A stretch of DNA of 64,000 bases from Apoderus coryli (GCA_911728435.2 OU452208.1:744001-808000), one strand, 5' to 3'. Positions 36,009 through 47,014 are shown, numbered from the stretch's first letter. The notes: generated from the sequence alone by a model not told the origin. Numbers and translations are program-made.

Positions 36009-36202
36009 AAGGAGGGAGGAGTTACGAGCCCATAAATTACTTAGTATTTAAGAATTATTGTTATCTTTAGTATTATATTTCACTTATGTTTGTATTTTAC
36101 TTCATATAAAACTGTTTTGCTAATTAAATATAATTCATTCTCAAATTAGTAGCTGTAAATAAAAGATTTGAAGTTTTTACTGTTAACAAAGATTTTATAA
36201 TT
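36009..36202 (+). repeat. Element C polypurine tract and 3' LTR
   Basis: Polypurine tract aaggagggagg (36009-36019), then an LTR beginning AGTTA, the usual errantivirus LTR start, at 36020. I place its end at TAATT 36202 (about 183 bp) with an AATAAA near 36160. No matching 5' LTR was recognised left of 33500. Confidence 0.55.
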
Positions 36203-37219
36203 TTTTAAAAATCGTTTCAAAGTTAATTTATCCAAAATTTGGAATAGACCACCAGGATCAAATGAGGTCATAAAACACCTGTGAGATAAAAACACTGAGA
36301 TGATATAAGAAATTAGGTATCCATTTCATTACAGTTCTATTTCTTTATTTTTATAAATAAATATTCACGAAAAACATGACTCTATATAATTTCCAACTAG
36401 CTGTCATCACAACATTGTTTACTATTCAAGTACCTAATACTAAGGCTGCCCCGACGATTGACGCAAAGGCACATATTGACAAAAATCACATATTACATAT
36501 AATTTCATAAATAAAAATGTGAAACTAACAGGAAAAATTATCGAGTTTCAAAAAAAAAAAAAGAAATAAAAATAAATGACATTGTAAAATTGTGAAAAAT
36601 GTCCTGCTGAATCCAGTGTAGTGGGAAAAGTGTTCAATCATAATTTGAAAATGAAGTACATTCTAATGCCGTTTTTCATTTTTTCGATTGTTAAAAATAC
36701 CCGGGTAAATTTTCTGGTAATAACAAAAGTAGCATCGGTTATGAAAAATCACCATAGCAACGGCGACAATACAACTAAACCATATTGACAGTTATTAATT
36801 AATACTAATAAATTATTTCGCTAATTTCGAAGGTTTCAAAGCTATTTATATAATAAAAAACAGTGATAGTGATAGTGAATATAGTTTAACACCACCAAGT
36901 CAATGTAATACTTTTAACTCATCGTATGTAGGCTTACGCCAACAGGGCGAGTCTAGGTAGGTTTCGAAAAACAAATATTTTCTTAAAAATGTTTAATTTA
37001 TTCAAAAGCATTAAAACAGTCTTAGAAAAAGTATAGTGTGAAACTCACATGCAACGACCATTTCCTAATCGTATGATTTGCATGATCCTCGTACGAAATA
37101 TATTATGTAATTTCATGTTCGTTGCACAGTATACTATTTTTTTTTCTTTTATGTATTATAACAATAAATATGTTCTTTTTTTAGATATAATCACTAGTCG
37201 ATTATTATTTCTTTACGAA
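36203..37219. other. Noncoding; one small signal-peptide-like ORF
   Basis: ATG 36376 opens about 45 codons starting MTLYNFQLAVITTLF and reaching KAAPTIDAKA, which looks like a secretory signal. It stops at about 36510. No splice donor or homology supports it as a gene, so I leave it as an observation. Confidence 0.3.
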
Positions 37220-37367
37220 TTGCTTGTTACATAAAGTAACAAGACTTTCAGTTATATTGGAAATTTGTTTCAATTCAATTCAATTTTGCTTTCACCAGAC
37301 GGGCCGTTTCGTTGATCCACAACTCATCAGTGGTGATCGGCAGGCAGTGTGACGCAAATTTCCAACA
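37220..37367 (-). mobile_element. Hammerhead-ribozyme element, copy 2 (~148 bp, 8-bp TSD)
   Basis: A 5'-truncated copy of the element at 25218. It begins (minus strand) at the tgttggaaattt arm and runs to the acaagcaatt 3' end. Duplication TTTACGAA lies at 37212-37219 and 37368-37375. It lacks the hairpin-bearing 5' part of copy 1. Confidence 0.82.
37292..37336 (-). ncRNA. Type I hammerhead ribozyme (copy 2)
   Basis: The minus strand reads TCACCA-CTGATGA-GTTG-TGGAT-CAAC-GAAA-C, then loop GGCCC, then GTC and TGGTGA. Stem I has six Watson-Crick pairs. Stem II differs from copy 1 at both members of one pair (C-G to T-A), so pairing is kept. The core is unchanged and the stem III loop has one extra C. 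Confidence 0.88.
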
Positions 37368-37492
37368 TTTACGAAGAGAAAATGAATAATAAGATGATTA
37401 AGAAATCAAACAATTATTGTAATTGAGTTCGGTATACACAAAAATACAGTTTCTCTGGACGACCCAGAATATTACTGATGTCACTGGGAAAT

Positions 37493-38203
37493 GTGCGAGG
37501 CATGTTTTTTAAGTAAGTACCGTTTTGGAATTAAAAAAAGACGTGCAAAGATATCGCAATAATTTTATTTTTACATGAAAGCCTGTACCTTAATCTACTT
37601 TTCTACATAATTTCCGTGAATATTAAGGCACTTGTCATAACGTGGCACCAGTTTTTGAATACCCTCCTCATAAAATTCTGCCGCCTTAACCACTGTATCA
37701 CAAATGCAGAAACTCCACTAGCAATACTCCTTTTCTATCCCAAAAAACTGTGCACATGATTTTCCGGGCAGAAATTGTTTGCTTAAACTTCACTCTTTGG
37801 GGTGACGATGAATGTCGCCATTCCATGGATTGTTGTTTCGATTCTGGTGTGACGTAGGCCACCCATGTTTCGTCACCAGTAACAATTTGGTCTAAAAAAT
37901 CTTCACCTTTATTATGGTACCGCTCAAGGAAAGTCAATGCACTGCCTAAACGTTGGGTTTTGTGATAACGAAGTCAAAACATTTGTGACACAGTGGTTAA
38001 CAAGTCAGGCAGCAGAAGTTTATGAGGAGGGTATTCAAAAACTGGTGCCACGTTATGTCAAGTGCCTCAATATTCACGGAAATTATGTAGAAAAGTAGAT
38101 TAAGGTACAGGCTTTCATGTAAAAATAAAATTATTGCGATATCTTTGTACGTCTTTTTTTTTAATTCCAAAACGGTACTTACTTAAAAAACATGCCTCGT
38201 ACC
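37493..38203. mobile_element. Composite mariner relic with two opposed 3' ends
   Basis: The minus-strand part (37493-37960) carries a mariner transposase piece (VTGDETWVAYVTPESKQ, then RKGVLLVEF), joined by deletion to the C-terminal end (YEEGIQKLVPRYDKCLNIHG) and the terminal repeat gcgaggcatgttttttaag. The plus-strand part (about 37955-38203) repeats the C-terminal end and the same terminal sequence in the opposite direction. The arms (about 37493-37690 and 38005-38203) are nearly identical. The second and third catalytic Asp are missing. Confidence 0.82.
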
Positions 38204-38471
38204 TAACCTAAAAGTGACCTTCTTAAAATTATCTTTTACTGACCGACTTAACAAAAAATATAGTACAGGGTGGTCGAAATGGGACACTTTTGATAGGAAA
38301 CACCAATTTCTAGAGGAATCAGAAGAAAACTAACCAACATGTCACGATCTCGATTTTCAAACGAAATCAAATGCCGAAAACCGCACCTCGATATCTTGAA
38401 CCGTTTAAAAGATACAGGGTGTTTTTGACTTTTGCGCATTTTTAACCTACTCCTGTAACTTATTTATTTAT

Positions 38472-39166
38472 TTTAAAGAAGTAGTCCATTCTGAAGTGGA
38501 GTGAATGTATTGTAATAAATAAAAGTCTGACTCCACAAAATCAATTTAATACGTTACACTCAATGTGTTACATCCAAACATGTTTCGAAGCTCACTAGCT
38601 TCATCATCAGTGGTAAATTTCGAGAGAAAATTGTATTTGCAAATATTACATATGACTAGGTTGAGAGTAATGCGCCGAAGTCACCTTGAGGAAAAAATTT
38701 TTTGTTAATATTAAAATAAAATCATCATGTTATATCTGGTTTTTCTTTTTTGTGATCATTTCAGAATAGAATTTTTAACAAAGTTATGGTCTGTCTTTTT
38801 ACGCAGTAACTGATAGACAAAATTATTATTATTATTATTATTATTTTGTCTATCAGTTACTGCGTAGAAAGACAGACCATAACTTTGTTAAAAATTCTAT
38901 TCTGAAATGATCACAAAAAAGAAAAACCAGATATAACATGGGTTAACATGATTTTATTTTAATATTAACAAAAAATTTTTTCCTCAAGGTGACTTCGGCG
39001 CATTACTCTCAACCTAGTCATATGTAATATTTGCAAATACAATTTTCTCTCGAAATTTACCACTGATGATGAAGCTAGTGAGCTTCGAAACATGTTTGGA
39101 TGTAACACATTGAGTGTAACGTATTAAATTGATTTTGTGGAGTCAGACTTTTATTTCCTATTACAA
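38472..39166. mobile_element. Fold-back element with hammerhead-like motif in each arm, 12-bp TSD
   Basis: Near-perfect arms of about 310-320 bp (from about 38500 and to about 39166) face each other across an (ATT)n loop near 38825-38850. The duplication TTATTTATTTAT lies at 38460-38471 and 39167-39178; the uninterrupted relative at 42900-42930 shows the empty site with one copy, which supports the boundary. Each arm holds CCACTGATGA, a GAAGC/GCTTC stem, GAAAC, then TTTGG (right arm near 39061-39103). Confidence 0.75.
39061..39103 (+). ncRNA. Hammerhead-like motif, degenerate (mirror copy at ~38579-38621 on minus strand)
   Basis: CTGATGA, one extra T, stem GAAGC-TAGTGA-GCTTC, GAAAC, AT, GTT, then TGG, which can pair with the CCA before the core. 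The layout copies the canonical elements, but there is an unpaired residue at the base of stem II and stem I is only three pairs long. It is probably inactive or a divergent relative. Confidence 0.45.
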
Positions 39167-39444
39167 TTATTTATTTATGATTATTTTTTGTTTCTGTGAA
39201 AACATTCGCAATGCACTTTTTTGAGAGGAATCCAGTGGTGTCTCCAGTTTTTTTTTAAAGACTGGAGTTGAAACTATGACTTAAACTTGTATTTTTTCTT
39301 ATAGACTACCCTGTATATTTTTGCATATTCGTTTTAGAAATTTAATTATCTTTCCAAAAATAGTTGCCATTTATCTTTTGAAACTTTTGTTTTATTAATG
39401 TTTCCAAATAATGTTAGATGCGTCTTTGAAAATTTATCTTGAAA

Positions 39445-40560
39445 AAAAAAAACATAATAAATTGATTTAATTAATTTAATAAAAAATATCAAGAACAAAG
39501 AGCAAAATGATTTATTAAAACAGGTGTTCAAATTGAATACCATTTAAAGTAAAGCATATTTGACTTCGCTCCTGGACATGATTAATTCTACCGCATCTGC
39601 GGAAAAACCATATCGTACACTGAAAAAAATATTGTACGTAAAACCAATGAATGGTTGTCATCAATATTTTGAACATTAATATTATGAATTGGTCACTGTT
39701 ACAATGAATTTTGATCATAAATTAATAATTTCATAGATAGAAACAATGTACGATGAAACATTAATCAATAAATGCAAAACATCGAAAATTTATGTTTTTT
39801 TTCATCAATATAATGTCACTATTTATTGCTTCAATGTTTTAAATTTATTAATTTATGATCTTCGCCTTTAACACAATAATTTGTAAATCATACACCTATG
39901 AACAGCGAACATAAAAACTAATAAACGATCATCGTTGATTCAATGGATGGTAAGCATTAATTTTACGACCCTAACCATTAAATTGTGAATAACGCGCGCA
40001 AATCAATGCACCCGGACCATAGACTGAATACTCAAAACATTCACATTATGACATTCTCATAGACTTTTTGTTTACGCGTCCTTTTTGTTTTGTTTAGTTA
40101 AATGTATACAGTTGAAAAGTGAGGTGTGTTCCTAAATCTATTTTTAAAATTTGTTCCCAAATAATACAACAAATGTAGAAATATAAGGTAAGTAGTAATC
40201 CTTTTATATAAGTACCATTTAGTAAAGTACAAAACTAAAGTCAGTTTAAAACGAAAAAAAAACACAGTACGGTATTCCTTTGTAATGTTGAAAACCCGCC
40301 GATACGAGGGGCTCTTCATGGATATTTAGTGCTATCCGCTAAGCTATGTTCCAAAGGTGCCAGTGGAAAGATAAGCCATTTAAAGTACACAATAAAAGAC
40401 TCTCAAGAATATTTTTTATTTTGTGCTAAAACAGTTCAAGAAATAGATGAACATATAATAAACCTTAAAGGAAGAAAATCTGCAATTCAACCGTACTTAT
40501 GGGTTCTATAACTCTATTCTAAAGGCGCACACTGTTTACTTAAAAACCTGTTATTTTGAT
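39445..40560. other. Noncoding, nothing recognised
   Basis: AT-rich; some weak inverted similarity to 42200-42330 (ttaatgtt, ttcattg, acgtac motifs). No coding signal. Confidence 0.4.
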
Positions 40561-41600
40561 TAATAATAATAATATATTAAATGACTTTATTGAGAACTTA
40601 GAAAAGTTACACAAAAGGCGAAGTCGATGCACAGCCTCCTAGCTTAACATATTAGCAATACTAAAGATAACTGCATAATAATAACAAAAACAAAAACCCT
40701 GATACATAAAAAATGGCAATGATTCCTGGATGCCCTGCGGCACTACGCAATGTCCTGGGCCCAGACACTGCCGTTCCCAAAATGACAACCTGACTTCTAT
40801 CATTCACATATGTTCCGAGTAGAGACACAGCAGACTCCCCAAAGCCCAGGTAACCCACAATGGCCAGCAACAAACCATGATCAATGCGGTCAAATGCCCC
40901 TTGCGTAGTCCAACAGCAGCAATGCCGTCAATCGACCCTGATCTACCGCCCCCAATGCATCATCCAGTATTTTAAGTCATGTCGTGGAGCAACTGTGACC
41001 CTGACGGAACCCAGACTGGACCTCCGACAACAACCCATGCCCATCAAGATATGTTTTCATTTGATTGCAGATCACTCTCTCAATAACATTGGAGATCGCT
41101 GGGAGTATATTAATCGGTCTATAAGATCCTTAAATGTTGATGGAGTTTTAGTTTTGGGATTGGAATGACATTGGCTTCTTTCCAACATGTTGGGAAGTTC
41201 CTCATTTCTATATAGTAATTAACTAGATGCTGTATAAAAGGCATTATAAACGGACAACTACTACTACTAGCATATCAATACTGATCATGTCACTGCCTAC
41301 AGCATTTGACTTAATCCCAAGCAATGCATCAAGTATCTCCCCATGATCCACCATTGTAAATTCAAAGTTAATATCAGGACTAATTTTATTACCTAAGTAA
41401 AAATTGATCATTCCTGAGTCCGGATTGTTGGTAGAAGTGGCCACAAAAAAATCATTAATATTATCAATATCATGAATAAAAGACGGTATTGTGATATTTT
41501 CCCTTGCATAAATGTTTAGATCTCGTAATAATTTCCAATTTTGTTTAGAAGAATTTCCGCGGACTTTAGTTTCCAAATATAGGTTTTTCTCCCTTTTCAC
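40561..41600 (-). mobile_element. 5'-truncated non-LTR retrotransposon, broken
   Basis: From right to left on the minus strand: a linker upstream of RT (NWKLLRDLNIYAREN, then GIKSNAVGSDMISIDML), RT motifs (PINILPAISNVIERV, then LLSEVQSGFRQGHS) and, after stops, LLAIVGYLGFG, ending in a (TAA)n tail at 40561-40575. The YxDD active site region and C-terminus are missing. The 3' terminal sequence matches the elements at 11911 and 54697. Confidence 0.8.
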
Positions 41601-41964
41601 CTCAGACGACAGACGAATCTGACATGTTTAGCATTTAATATTAACTAAATTAAAAATAAAGCCTTTAGATTTCGAGTGTCGTACAAATATGATTTAATTT
41701 ATTTACAAAGCAGGTGCATCAAATCAATGGACGTACAGCAAGATAATTTTGAGTCTTATTTGGGCTTTTAAATTCTCTAACCATTGGTACTAGTATATTT
41801 GAACCATACTGCACTTTGCAGTATACATAATACATATGTACCTATATGCTCGCGATTATTGATTGAATACAGAACAATAATCTCAATCTTTCGTAATAAT
41901 AATTTCCGGCGAACACAATTACGTAAAACAATTATTATAACCCAATGTAATAATCAGCTAACAT

Positions 41965-42160
41965 TGGTTTAACGTACAAAAGTCATAGATTCATGTTTCT
42001 CGTTCGTAAAATTAATAACCTTCAGACATCGTTTTAATGTACAAAAGTGATAGATTAATGTTCATCGTTCGTAACATTAACAACCTGGTAACATCGTTTT
42101 AACGTACAGGAGTTATAAATTAATGTCCATCATTCGTAAGATCAATAACCGGCGAGCATA
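41965..42160. repeat. Three tandem 65-bp units
   Basis: The motif aacgtacaaaagt / aatgtacaaaagt / aacgtacaggagt recurs at 41971, 42036 and 42101. No gene. Possibly the sub-terminal repeat of a DNA element. Confidence 0.7.
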
Positions 42161-42364
42161 AATTTATGTTCCTTATTTATTAATTCAACGTACAGAATTC
42201 GCTACCGAATTTATGTACGAACGTTCATTGTATTAATGTCACCCATCATCGGCTCAAATTTAATGTTGACGTTCATTGATTTGAAGCACTTTTTTATTAA
42301 TATCACGTACCTTTTCGGTTTAGTGTACTGCTGCCTCCAACGCATCTCGAGAAACAGGATTCCG

Positions 42365-42571
42365 CTAATATGTGAGGTATCTTATTCTTCCCCAAAGATA
42401 AAAATCCTGAGGCGTTAGATCGGGGGACCTTGCCGGCCAATGCACAGGGCCCCGGTTGCCAAGCCAATTGTCCCCAAATTGTTGGTTTAAAAATGTCCTT
42501 ATAATCTGTGCGTTATGACACGGCGCCCCGTCTTGTTGGAAGTATACGTTTTCAGTTTCCGTTAATGGCAA
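42365..42571 (-). pseudogene. mariner/IS630-type transposase fragment
   Basis: A 68-residue frame holds the second and third parts of the DDE core: YFQQDGAPCHNAQIIRTFL, then ARSPDLTPQDFYLWG. The first Asp and the DNA-binding domain are missing. Same superfamily as the piece at 19082 but not the same copy type. Confidence 0.82.
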
Positions 42572-43440
42572 ATCAATTTTGTTTCAGTTCAAAGCTTGGA
42601 TTTGGATGAAAATATACTAATTGTTTGACAGCGACTGATAGTTGCTAAAGTTACTTCGCTATGTTTTTGCAGCATGTCACGCCAAATTTTCAAAGACGCA
42701 TCTAACATTATTTGAAAACATTATTAAAACAAAAGTTTTAAAAGATAAGTGGCAAGTTTTATATATATTTCGAAAGGTAATTTAATTCCTAAAATGAATA
42801 TGCAAAAATAATCCATAAGAAAAATTACAAATTTATGTCATAGTTTCAACAAAAAAATTAACTAGAGACACCACTGGATTCCTCTCAAAAAAGTGCGAAT
42901 GGTTTCACAGAAACAAAAAATAATCATAAATAAATAAGTTACAGGGGTAGGTTAAAAATGCACAAAAGTCAAAACCACCCTGTATCTTTTAAACGGTTCA
43001 AGATATCGAGGTGCGGCTTTCGGCATTTGATTTCGTTTGAAAATCGAGCTCGTATCATGTAGGTTAGTTTTCTTCTAATTCCTCTAGAAATCGGTGTTTC
43101 CTATCAAAAGTGTCCATTCACACTTCAATTTTATGACATTACCTGAATGTCCTAGTTTTTTTGATGACGACCGTACATATTGAATGTTACTTTGGCAGAA
43201 CAATATTTTTAAAGAGAGAGAGATGTTTTTGGCGACATCTAGCCTGAACAGGCAATATGCCGGGTGAAACACAGTTCACAAACGATGGCCGGACAAGAAG
43301 TAACAACTCCATTATATCCTATTGCCAACACTAGATGCGCCCGAATCCCCTAGCAGGGAGGCTTTATTTAAGAATTACTTGTTACATAAAGCAACAAGAC
43401 TCTTAAGTTATGTTGGAAATTTGTCCACACTACCATCCCT

Positions 43441-43484
43441 TCACCAGACGGCCGTTTCGTCGATCCACGACTCATCAGTGGTGA
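43441..43484 (-). ncRNA. Type I hammerhead ribozyme (copy 3a)
   Basis: The minus strand has TCACCA, CTGATGA, GTCG-TGGAT-CGAC, GAAA, C-GGCC-G, TC, TGGTGA. All core residues match and stem I has six Watson-Crick pairs, making this the most perfect copy in the window. Confidence 0.9.
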
Positions 43485-43576
43485 TCGGCAGGCAGTGTGA
43501 CCCAAATCTCCAACAATTCTCGTGCTAGTAAAAGCTCTTTGTAAATGTTAAAGATTTGGGTTACACTGCCTGCCGA

Positions 43577-43620
43577 TCACCACTGATGAGTCGTGGATCG
43601 ACGAATCGGTCGTCTGGTGA
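43577..43620 (+). ncRNA. Hammerhead ribozyme (copy 3b), core mutated
   Basis: Same layout as copy 3a, but GAAA is GAAT at 43603-43606 and the stem III loop is GGTC. The last A of GAAA normally pairs with the U of the cleavage triplet, so cleavage should be weak or absent. Confidence 0.8.
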
Positions 43621-43707
43621 AGGCATGGTAGTGTGGAACAAATTTCCAACATAACTTAAGAGTCTTGTTGCTTTATGTAACAAGCAATTCTTTAATATTT
43701 TTAAAGA

Positions 43708-45430
43708 CTATTTAAAGAACTACTAAAGGTTCGCAACATTCCAAATATATTAAGTTAAGTCAGATGGTAAATAAAATAATATATATCTAATAATAAATTG
43801 CTCGTGGTTAGTGCAGTACCAGTTTTCAAAACAATAATAAATTTGCGCAAAAACAATTTCATTCATCAGGAGTCTTCTGCAATAAATTAAGGAAGGAATT
43901 GAAAACACATCTTTAAGAACATTATGGCCAAACTGAACCGTCATACATCAAAATTAAAAGCGTCCATTAAATAGCATTTTTTTATTGAAGCATTAATTCG
44001 CCACCTGCTGCATTTTCGTTTTTAATTAAATTATTAATTTTCTACCCTAGATTCTCGTCTAGGCATTCTGTGTGTACGAAGCCTTATCTTTTGTTCACAG
44101 TTGTTGTGGCACTTCTCATTTATTCGATAATGTTATTCAATCAAAATGTTAGTATTTATTTGGTTTGAGGTTTTACCACTGATAACAATTGAACTGATTT
44201 AATAGGTGCGTGTGATCTAATGTTTAGCATAAAAGGAAAAGCACTCAGGAGACTCTATTGCCATACTATTTTTAAAACTAGATTTATATTGCTTTGACAA
44301 TTACTTACTATTTTTTTTTCTGCAACTGTTTCTGAACTTATTGGTCTAAAATTACCTATAGAACATAAAAAAATATGATCAGAAGTTCCAATATGTTCTT
44401 CCTTTGGGCTCTCCTGAGTCGCTAAAAGGCGCCACTGGAAATCCGTTTTCGTAAAATAACTTTTAATGTTCTTAAAATAATGTCTTTAAATCTAAATTAG
44501 GTTTTTTAATTTACAAGGGACGGACTAAGTTCTATACTTTAATACTTAAATTTTCGCCAGCTTGTAGATAAATGGCAAATTTACAGTAAAATTTGATTTT
44601 CTTAGAAACTCAACTACAGGTCAAAACAGGCGAGGCGGACCAAATTTTGCCTGACCTTCAAACCCAAATAAGTATTAAAGACAAATTATTTGTTATTAGA
44701 GCTATGAGACTCGATTTTTTTAAATTAAGTCAGTGTAAAGTAAACTCCTGATGTTTTTCCTCATAAGATACGACTCTTCCAATTTCGTCCTTTTTTTTTT
44801 TGTTTACAGTATAGTTGGTAATGCAACGCTGCATTTTTTATTTATTTCATGAATTCGATCACCGTCTGGCATCACTGTAATGTGTTTAGGCAAAATAAGT
44901 GAGCGCGCGAGAGAGAGAACCCAAGCTTCAACTGCCGCGTTTATTATACGTCGCAAAATTTGTATTTGTTATTTGTTATTTTTGTAATCGTTATAATATA
45001 TGTTCTAATAATAACTACTATATTAAATAATTTAACTTAATATCACCTTTGTGTTATGATTTTATTTCCATAGAGAAAAGTTAGTTATGTGTTGTGTATA
45101 AGTCCATGAAAGAAAACTTTCAAACAACAGCAAAGGAAATTTTGTTATTTTGTTAATAATTAACTAATGTTATTAACAATAGTGTTTAGTTTATAGAGGA
45201 ACACAGTTTGAAAAAATTTTAAATATCTCGTCAATTTTTTGAAAATAAAATATTGCATGGTAGGAATTGTAAAAAAAATAAGCACTCTCCGCAGTCATTA
45301 AATACATAATTCCTGAAGAAGGTTTACGGCGTTTACCGAAACGTTGTACAACCAGAAACTCTAAATCAAATAAATAAGTTATTTCAATAAATATATAATA
45401 TTTAGTTAATAGTGTTTTATTGAAATTTAA
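43708..45430. other. Noncoding; weak hammerhead-like motif near 45311
   Basis: No gene. Around 45311-45350 CCTGAAGA, a GG...CC stem and GAAACG are arranged like a hammerhead core, but no stem I or cleavage triplet fits. Confidence 0.35.
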
Positions 45431-46562
45431 AGGAAGAAAAATCCTGTGAGGGGGGTCAGGAGAGTGCAAATTTGTTTGCGGCATATTTTCAGTCGGTATA
45501 TAGCGACAGGAGTTTAGATTTTATTACCAGCGACCAAGAAGAGAACTTTGTGAGTGTTTCGAATTATATTGTCTCCGTTTCTAAGTTTTCGATATGCTCA
45601 GTAAACTGAATGTAAGAAAGTAGGTCGGTCCTGATGGAATTCATCCATTGTTTCTCAATCAGTCTCGCTTCTCTTTTGCTAATTCCCTCCAATTTATTTT
45701 CAACTTATCTCTTTGTTCAGGCCACTTTCCAGTCCAGAATGGAAGTCTAGTTGTATCAGCCCTATTTTCAAATCTGGAAACAGAAATGACTTGTCAAACT
45801 ACCGTCTTGTTTGCATTCTCAACTCCATTCCCAAGCTTTTTGAGAAGTTAATAACAAGATACTTTATTTAAGCCAATTATAATCGACGAACAGTTCGGTT
45901 TCCAGTCCGGTCGATACACTGAGCTTAACCTTCTTAAATATACAAATTATTTGTCACGAGCTTTGGAGGGCGGTTACCATGTGCATGCAATCTATACAGA
46001 TTTTTTCAAGGCTTTCGACTGCATGAATCACCGGCTCCTCATTCATAAGTTGAAGCAGCTTGGTGTGACAGCACCAATGTTGACATGGTTGGAGAGCAAC
46101 TTAGTGGTAGAACTTCCTTCACGGACGACCTGAAATATTACAGGCGTATTGGCAGTCCCACAGATTGCTATCTTCTGCAGGATAATGTGAGATTTTGTGC
46201 ATTGGTGTGAGATGCATAATATGTCGTTAAATATTTCTTAATGCTTTTGTGTTAATTTTAACCGAACTAGAAGACCACTTTTGAATGAATATTTTATTGA
46301 TCATTCGTCCCTGAAATACAGAACCTCAGTCAGGGACCTGGGAGTTTACCTGGACAACTCCTTGAATTATATCGATCACATCAGATATTCGACTTCCAAG
46401 TCGCTCAAAATGTTGAACTTCATAAAGCGCTGCTCTGCAGAGTTTAATAATGTCAGCACTATTAGAACTTTGTTCACGACGCCCGCTAGACCGCATTTGG
46501 AGTATGGTTCGGCGGGGTTTATTGTTGTTTATAAAATAATGAAGGGTAATTCAAACTTTTAG
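45430..46562 (+). mobile_element. Non-LTR retrotransposon fragment (Jockey/CR1-like), plus strand
   Basis: The translation in shifting frames gives FAAYFQSVYSD near 45480, IHPLF near 45640, the RT A-box IYTDFFKAFDCMNHRLL (45990-46035) and, after a deletion, DLGVYLDNSLNYIDHI (46335-46380) and RPHLEYGS. The YxDD box is missing. Both ends are lost. Confidence 0.8.
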
Positions 46563-46734
46563 TTATTTGTAACATTTCGAATTTTAGTTAAATAAGGACA
46601 TTAAATTGGTCAAAATTCGGATTATTATTACAGAGATCGTATATTAAACACTTTGTGTACGAACTAATAGAGAGTCTATGAGAAAAAGTAAAAACCTGTA
46701 CCTACTTGTCCACAATATCTCTGCCGCTAGGGGA

Positions 46735-46846
46735 AATTCGGAATTATAAAGATAAATTGAGCTGAAGATACTCCGTATGTTCCTGTGTTTAAAGAAAATT
46801 CTTGAATAGGCTTGTCTTGGAAAAAAGCCATAGTATACGCTGAAAA
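46735..46846 (-). pseudogene. BEL/Pao reverse transcriptase, 3' piece
   Basis: The minus strand reads RILW followed by PIQEFSLNTGTYGVSSAQF, the BEL/Pao RT segment before the active site. It continues the segment at 49150-49452, from which it is separated only by the Copia element. BEL homology stops near 46735. Confidence 0.78.
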
Positions 46847-47014
46847 TGTTAATGTATGATAAACCACCCTAATACTTAAATATTCTGAAATGATATTTGA
46901 ATAAAAAGAAATATAAACTTCTTGTGACAAAACTCAATAAAATCTATTCTAACAATATTTTTAACAACAATATATATGACCAATAACAATACTTGAATAT
47001 ATACAGTGTAAACT

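Larger units (their letters stand above)
38270..43128. repeat. Large imperfect inverted repeat, ~460-bp arms (IS630-type element pieces)
   Basis: The left arm, 38270-38471 continued at 39179-39442, matches the reverse complement of about 42680-43128, from gacacttttgataggaaacacc to gatgcgtctttgaaaattt. The left arm is interrupted by the fold-back element at 38472-39166. The right arm continues into a transposase fragment (minus strand 42365-42571). Either two copies of one transposon lie in opposite directions or the arms belong to one ~4.9-kb element. Confidence 0.7.
43216..43693. mobile_element. Hammerhead-ribozyme element, copy 3 (478 bp, two opposed ribozymes, 14-bp TSD)
   Basis: Duplication AATATTTTTAAAGA at 43202-43215 and 43694-43707. 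The first part (gagagagatg... ggcaatatgcc) is the reverse orientation of the 5' part of copy 1. An inverted ribozyme unit (about 43375-43515) and then a direct one (about 43535-43693) follow, both ending in cttgttacataaagcaacaag-type hairpins. This is one insertion, since a single TSD brackets everything. The internal inversion resembles twin-priming or the inverted 5' ends known in Penelope elements. Confidence 0.82.

Noticed and set aside
36376..36510. Small secreted protein gene
   Set aside because: A signal-like 45-codon frame with no homology, no donor and no conserved mature part.
45311..45350. Hammerhead ribozyme at CCTGAAGA...GAAACG
   Set aside because: Stem II is only three pairs and neither stem I nor a NUH triplet can be placed.
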